From contig JAUXXN010000099.1 in assembly GCA_030684755.1 (NCBI GenBank), positions 1-11,664 on the forward strand: a DNA stretch of 11,664 nt, written 5' to 3'. Positions 8,484-11,664 of this stretch are shown here, piece by piece (position 1 is the first letter of the stretch; the number at the start of each line of letters is the position of its first letter). The position numbers and the translations under genes are program-made. Under the pieces are notes generated by a model. That model ran no database searches and was not told the origin of the DNA. It saw nothing but the letters and a program-made list of their open reading frames with translations. This DNA is from Hydrogenophaga sp. GTDB lineage: Bacteria; Pseudomonadota; Gammaproteobacteria; Burkholderiales; Burkholderiaceae_C.

Positions 8484-8975
8484 CTATTCTGCCAGCGCGC
8501 ACTGCACCGGCTGAGCGCCCAGCGGCCCGGACAACACAGCAGGATGCAGACCGACCAAGTAGCCGCGCCGCCCGCCGTTGATCCAAATAGCGGGCAGCGC
8601 CAACACCGTGGCTTCTACCCACACGGGCATGCGCCGCTTGAGGGCAAAGGGCGAGGTGCCACCCACCAAATAGCCGCTGTGGCGGTTAGCCACTTCGGGT
8701 TTGCAGGGCTCAACCGACTTGGCGCCAATCTGGCGCGCCAGGTTTTTGGTGGACACGGTGCGGTTGCCATGCATGAGCACCGCCAGCGGGTGCGCGGCCT
8801 CGTCTTGCATGATCAACGTTTTGATGACTGCAAACGGGTCCAGCCCCAGCACCTGCGCGCTGTGCTGCGCACCGCCGTGCTCCAGGTAGTCGTAAGGGTG
8901 TTCGGTGAACGCCACACCCTGCGCCTTGAGCCAAGCGGTGGCGGGGGTTTCCGAGACATGCGCCTTCTTTGCCAT
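8484..8975 (-). CDS. ybaK: YbaK/EbsC family Cys-tRNA(Pro) deacylase
   Basis: YbaK-type proteins remove cysteine wrongly attached to tRNA(Pro) by prolyl-tRNA synthetase, a trans-editing step in translation. The 163-residue product carries the family signatures: [14 protein letters not shown] at 10-23, VIKTLI at 50-55 with the lysine essential for deacylation, [13 protein letters not shown] at 68-80, and the hallmark [10 protein letters not shown] at 101-110, followed by a C-terminal [10 protein letters not shown]. The frame is open to 9131, but ATG at 8975 gives a standard N-terminus ([16 protein letters not shown]) and normal length. This ATG overlaps the stop codon of the preceding aldo-keto reductase gene by one base (TGATG), and there is no independent ribosome binding site, so translation is probably coupled. 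plsY follows after 62 bp. Confidence 0.94.
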   Translation of the reverse strand: MAKKAHVSETPATAWLKAQGVAFTEHPYDYLEHGGAQHSAQVLGLDPFAVIKTLIMQDEAAHPLAVLMHGNRTVSTKNLARQIGAKSVEPCKPEVANRHSGYLVGGTSPFALKRRMPVWVEATVLALPAIWINGGRRGYLVGLHPAVLSGPLGAQPVQCALAE

Positions 8976-10027
8976 CACTGCGCCGGGTCGCGGCATTCCC
9001 AACGAATTTTGTCGATCTCGGCCAGCAGTTCGGGCGCGAGTTGGGTGGGCCAAGCGTCCAGGCATTCGTCGAGCTGGCTCAACGAGGTGACGCCAATGAT
9101 GGTGCTGGCCACGCGCCAGTTGCGGTAACAAAAGGCCAATGCCAGCTGAGATGGCGTGAGGCCGTGGTCACGGGCCAGGGTGTTGTAGCGGCGGGCAGCG
9201 GCCAGCGATTCGGGGCGGCCCCAGCGCTGTTTGCGCATGGATTCGTAGATGGACATGCGCCCGGCATCGCCCACCAGACCGGTGGCGTCGTATTTTCCGG
9301 TGAGCAAACCAAAACCCAGCGGCGAATAGGCTAGCAGCGACACACCCAAGCGGTGGCAGGTTTCGTCCAGGCCGTTTTCATAGCTGCGGTTGATGAGGCA
9401 GTAGGGGTTTTGCACCGTGTCCACCCGAGGCAGGCCGTGCTGTTCAGCCAGGCGCACGAACTCATGCACGCCGTAAGGTGTTTCGTTGGACAGGCCCACG
9501 GCCCGAACCTTGCCCGCTTGCACCAGTTCGGCCAGGGCTTCCAACTGTTCCAAGATGGAGGCACAGGGTTTGTCTTTGCTGGGGTCAAAGGTGAGCGCGC
9601 CAAAGGCGGGCATGTTGCGCGCGGGCCAGTGGATTTGGTAAAGGTCGATCACGTCGGTTTGCAGCCGACGCAGGCTGCCCTCGCAGGCGTTGATGATTTC
9701 GGCTTTGCTCAGGCCCGAGTTGTCGCCGCGAATCCAGGGCATGCCGCGCGACGGGCCAGCCACTTTGGTGGCCAGTACCAACTTGGCGCGCACGCCCGGC
9801 GTTTTGGCAAACCAGTTGCCCAAAATGGTTTCGGTCGATCCGCAGGTCTCGGCCCGGGCTGGCACGGAATACATCTCGGCGGCGTCCAGAAAGTTGACGC
9901 CACGCTCTAAAGAGCGGTCCAAGATGCTGTGCGCGTCAGCTTCGGCCACTTGCTCGCCAAAGGTCATGGTGCCAAGACATATGGGGGTTACCTGTAGCGT
10001 ACTGGCGCCAAGTGGAACGGTTTTCAT
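8975..10027 (-). CDS. tas: NADP(H)-dependent aldo-keto reductase, Tas-like
   Basis: The 350-residue protein resembles E. coli Tas along its whole length. It should be a cytosolic TIM-barrel oxidoreductase using NADPH to reduce aldehydes or ketones. The natural substrate of Tas is not known, although it complements tyrosine auxotrophy in a starvation setting. The aldo-keto reductase tetrad is complete: D48 (in NFLDAAEMY), Y53, K88 (in LATKVAGPSR) and H133 (in LYQIHWP). The N-terminal GTMTFGEQ at 19-26 and the later SNETPYGV (about 180), VQNPY, SPLGFGLLTGKY (about 235) and ASTIIGVTSLSQLDE (about 307) are typical of the Tas branch. ATG at 10027 is the natural start; no clear ribosome binding site precedes it. 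It leads the minus-strand group tas-ybaK-plsY-RidA and diverges from the OmpA-like lipoprotein gene. Confidence 0.92.
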   Translation of the reverse strand: MKTVPLGASTLQVTPICLGTMTFGEQVAEADAHSILDRSLERGVNFLDAAEMYSVPARAETCGSTETILGNWFAKTPGVRAKLVLATKVAGPSRGMPWIRGDNSGLSKAEIINACEGSLRRLQTDVIDLYQIHWPARNMPAFGALTFDPSKDKPCASILEQLEALAELVQAGKVRAVGLSNETPYGVHEFVRLAEQHGLPRVDTVQNPYCLINRSYENGLDETCHRLGVSLLAYSPLGFGLLTGKYDATGLVGDAGRMSIYESMRKQRWGRPESLAAARRYNTLARDHGLTPSQLALAFCYRNWRVASTIIGVTSLSQLDECLDAWPTQLAPELLAEIDKIRWECRDPAQ

Positions 10028-10058
10028 GGATTTATTTGTAAGTAAGAGTGGGAAGGCG

Positions 10059-10086
10059 CAGACAAATCACGCGAACAGGGTATAAG
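10059..10086 (+). promoter_or_regulatory. Putative promoter of the OmpA-like lipoprotein gene
   Basis: CAGACA (10059-10064, four matches to TTGACA) and TATAAG (10081-10086, five matches to TATAAT) are 16 bp apart in the divergent gap. The leader would be about 120 nt. The same AT-rich spot read on the other strand gives TTATAC (10085 to 10080), which could serve the aldo-keto reductase gene. Confidence 0.4.
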
Positions 10087-10121
10087 TTTAGGCTGCTATT
10101 GCACAGGAGGCAGGTCGCCAC

Positions 10122-10156
10122 TGCAACATACAAGCGCCATGCGTTGTCCTGTTGCA
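10122..10156 (+). other. Stem-loop in the leader of the OmpA-like gene
   Basis: TGCAAC (10122-10127) pairs with GTTGCA (10151-10156). Inside, AGCGC (10133-10137) pairs with GCGTT (10141-10145), including one G-T wobble, giving a nested two-part stem-loop about 56 nt before the start codon. There is no T run, so it is not a terminator for upstream transcription. A role in mRNA stability or regulation is only inferred. Confidence 0.3.
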
Positions 10157-10212
10157 AGGCACCCGCTCTCACTCCAGCAATTTCTAGCAAAGACCTCTAA
10201 GGAACATTGAAC

Positions 10213-10887
10213 ATGCAAAACAACAACACAAAACTGCCACGCGCATTCACCGCCGCCGCCCTGATCGCCGCGATCACCCTCACGGGTTGCGCCAACATGA
10301 CGCAAACCCAGCAAGACAGCGCCAAGGGTGCCGCCATTGGCGCCGCCGCCGGTGCCTTGCTCGGCGTTGCCACGGGTGGCTCCAAGCGAGCAGGCACCGG
10401 TGCCGTCATCGGTGCTGGCGCTGGCGCATTGGGTGGCTACATCTGGTCGCAAAAAATGCAGGAACAAAAAGCCGCCATGGAGCGGGCCACAGCAGGCACC
10501 GGCGTGGGTGTGACCCAAACCGCCGACAACCGCCTGAAGCTGGACATTCCGGCCGACATTTCGTTTGATGTGGGTCGCTCCGCCGTCAAGTCGAATTTGG
10601 CCGGTGTGCTCAACCAGTTTGCCAACACGCTCAACGCCAACCCGGTGACTTCTGTGGCGATTGTTGGACACACCGACAGCACCGGCAGCGATGCGGTGAA
10701 CAATCCCCTGTCGCTGGACCGCGCCAACAGCGCCCGCGACTACCTGATTGCCCGCGGTGTGGGCGTTGCCCGCTTCAGCACCGAAGGCCGTGGTTCACGC
10801 GAGCCGGTGGCGGACAACAGCACAGCCGACGGTCGCTCTAAAAACCGCCGCGTTGAAATTTACGTGGCCGAGCCTGCAGCCAGGTAA
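10213..10887 (+). CDS. OmpA family lipoprotein with glycine zipper (YiaD/Pal-like)
   Basis: The 224-residue precursor has a lipoprotein signal peptide with lipobox LTGC and the lipidated cysteine at C26. A glycine zipper spans about 39-76 (GAAIGAAAGALLG, then GAVIGAGAGALGGYIW), a type of segment that packs in or across membranes. The C-terminal OmpA domain (about 108-218) contains ISFDVGRSAVK, VAIVGHTDSTGS at 148-159 and SLDRANSARDYL, ending NRRVEIYV. D155 and R170 are 15 residues apart, as in the pair that binds diaminopimelate in OmpA and Pal, so this is an outer-membrane lipoprotein that grips peptidoglycan, similar in layout to YiaD. I chose ATG at 10213 because AAGGAA (10199-10204) lies 8 nt before it; a TTG six bases upstream is an alternative without such support. 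The gene ends at a strong terminator. Confidence 0.93.
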   Translation: MQNNNTKLPRAFTAAALIAAITLTGCANMTQTQQDSAKGAAIGAAAGALLGVATGGSKRAGTGAVIGAGAGALGGYIWSQKMQEQKAAMERATAGTGVGVTQTADNRLKLDIPADISFDVGRSAVKSNLAGVLNQFANTLNANPVTSVAIVGHTDSTGSDAVNNPLSLDRANSARDYLIARGVGVARFSTEGRGSREPVADNSTADGRSKNRRVEIYVAEPAAR

Positions 10888-10895
10888 ACCCCACG

Positions 10896-10918
10896 CCATG
10901 GGGACATGTTCCCCTTGG
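10896..10918 (+). terminator. Secondary hairpin after the OmpA-like gene
   Basis: CCA-T-GGGGA (10896-10904) pairs with TCCCC-T-TGG (10910-10918) around a 5-nt loop, with one T-T mismatch, starting 8 bp after the stop codon. No T run follows directly. It may protect the mRNA end or act together with the stronger terminator just downstream. Confidence 0.35.
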
Positions 10919-10929
10919 ACGTGAGCCCA

Positions 10930-10967
10930 AACAGGGACGCGCCGTCAGGCCCGTCCCTGTTGTTTTT
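10930..10967 (+). terminator. Intrinsic terminator of the OmpA-like gene, overlapping the convergent CDS end
   Basis: AACAGGGACG (10930-10939) and CGTCCCTGTT (10952-10961) pair perfectly over 10 bp. Inside, GCC and GGC (10941-10943, 10948-10950) add three pairs across one C-C mismatch, closing a GTCA tetraloop. G and TTTTT (10963-10967) follow, as in a classical intrinsic terminator for plus-strand transcription. The right arm lies in the last codons of the minus-strand acyl-CoA synthetase gene, and that gene's stop codon falls at the tetraloop. Confidence 0.85.
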
Positions 10968-11664
10968 GGTAACGCTGTTCTTCTTGTAGGCGCAACACGC
11001 GCCGCTGCACTTTGCCGGTGGTGGTCATGGGCAGGGCGTCTACAAACTCAATTTCTTTCGGGTATTCGTAGGGCGCGAGTTTGCCCTTCACATGGGCTTG
11101 CAGCTCTGCCGTGAGGCGCTGCACAAAGGCGGCGTCGTCGGCCGCCCTGCCCGGCTGTGCGGCCAAGTATTCTTGAGCGAGCACCACATAAGCTTTGACC
11201 ACCGCGCCGCGCTCGGCGTCGGGCTTGGGCACCACGGCTGCGTTGGCCACGGCGGGGTGCTTGACCAGGCAGTTTTCAATTTCGCTGGGGCCAATGCGGT
11301 AGCCTGCTGCTTTGAACACGTCGTCGGCGCGGCCCTGGTACCAGAGGTAGCCGTCGGCGTCGCGTACCGCCATGTCGCCGGTGCGGCACCAGCTGTTGGC
11401 CGGGTCGCCGGTGTATTTGGCCCGGGTAGAGGCCTCGTTTTTCCAGTAGCCCAGGAAAAAAATGGGGTCGGGCTGCCCGTGCACATCGAGCCGGTGCACC
11501 GCCACGTCGCCCGGCACACCGACAGGGCTCTCGTTGCCCTCGTCGTCGATCACCGCCACCCGGTGCCCGGGGTAGCCTTTGCCCATGCTGCCGGCGCGTG
11601 CGGGCCACAAGCGGGCGCAGTTGCCCACGATGTAGTTGATCTCGGTCTGGCCAAACATTTCGTT
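10945..11664 (-). CDS. AMP-forming acyl-CoA synthetase, C-terminal part (runs off the window)
   Basis: This is the last 239 residues of an adenylate-forming enzyme that activates a carboxylic acid with ATP and transfers it to CoA. The fragment opens inside the acyl-substrate motif (MFGQTE at 3-8). It then has CRTGDM (about 93-98) with the ATP-binding aspartate, the hinge region GRADDVFKAAGYRIGPSEIE (about 111-130), and the C-terminal catalytic lysine in TTTGKVQRR (K218). The hinge sequence resembles the medium-chain or acetyl-type synthetases of the MACS group more than classical Acs, but the substrate pocket lies mostly beyond the window, so the acid cannot be named. The N-terminal half is missing only because the window ends. 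It converges with the OmpA-like gene, and its last codons form part of that gene's terminator. Confidence 0.93.
   Translation of the reverse strand, partial: NEMFGQTEINYIVGNCARLWPARAGSMGKGYPGHRVAVIDDEGNESPVGVPGDVAVHRLDVHGQPDPIFFLGYWKNEASTRAKYTGDPANSWCRTGDMAVRDADGYLWYQGRADDVFKAAGYRIGPSEIENCLVKHPAVANAAVVPKPDAERGAVVKAYVVLAQEYLAAQPGRAADDAAFVQRLTAELQAHVKGKLAPYEYPKEIEFVDALPMTTTGKVQRRVLRLQEEQRYQKQQGRA

Noticed and set aside
8976..9131. Upstream extension of the ybaK-type gene to 9131
   Set aside because: The added 52 residues lie wholly inside the aldo-keto reductase gene in another frame and are absent from the family.
10139..10210. 23-codon frame before the OmpA-like gene as a real gene
   Set aside because: No ribosome binding site sits near its ATG and the product has no features. 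It is kept only as a possible leader element in the findings.

Overview
The window looks like an ordinary chromosomal housekeeping region of a GC-rich betaproteobacterium, most likely Burkholderiales and probably Comamonadaceae. The evidence is the high GC content, the folC-SPOR gene pair typical of the Burkholderiales accD-folC-dedD/cvpA-purF neighbourhood, the long E. coli-type argG, and a Tas-type aldo-keto reductase. The genus cannot be fixed from sequence alone. I see no rRNA, tRNA, CRISPR array, insertion sequence, prophage or intact defence system.

Left part (1-2.6 kb): a minus-strand pair, folC followed by a membrane-anchored SPOR/DedD-like protein cut by the window edge. Divergent from folC is an ArsC/YffB-like thioredoxin-fold protein, then the nucleoside phosphorylase ppnP and argG on the plus strand. 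Between folC and the ArsC-like gene lies a perfect 13-bp inverted repeat whose two arms sit just before the two start codons. The same core recurs before murB, which suggests a shared -10 element giving leaderless or nearly leaderless mRNAs.

Middle (3.9-7.4 kb): the gap after argG holds a perfect hairpin and a relic that reads like the C-terminal end of a RelE/ParE-type toxin. On the minus strand follow a GGEEF diguanylate cyclase with an NTF2/SnoaL-like N-terminal domain and murB. Divergent from murB are a YajQ-family nucleotide-binding protein and a secreted retropepsin-like (DTG) protein with an extra N-terminal domain.

Right part (7.4-11.7 kb): a tight minus-strand set runs tas-like aldo-keto reductase, ybaK-type Cys-tRNA(Pro) deacylase, plsY (TTG start) and a RidA-family gene. 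Two of its junctions are stop/start overlaps (TGATG and ATGA). Divergent from it is an OmpA-like glycine-zipper lipoprotein with a structured leader. This gene ends at a strong intrinsic terminator embedded in the last codons of a convergent, truncated acyl-CoA synthetase gene.

The products cover folate, arginine, nucleoside, phospholipid and cell-wall metabolism, translation quality control and c-di-GMP signalling. No single new system stands out. The points most worth checking are the leaderless-promoter motif, the toxin relic, the two-domain retropepsin behind yajQ, and the terminator-in-CDS arrangement.
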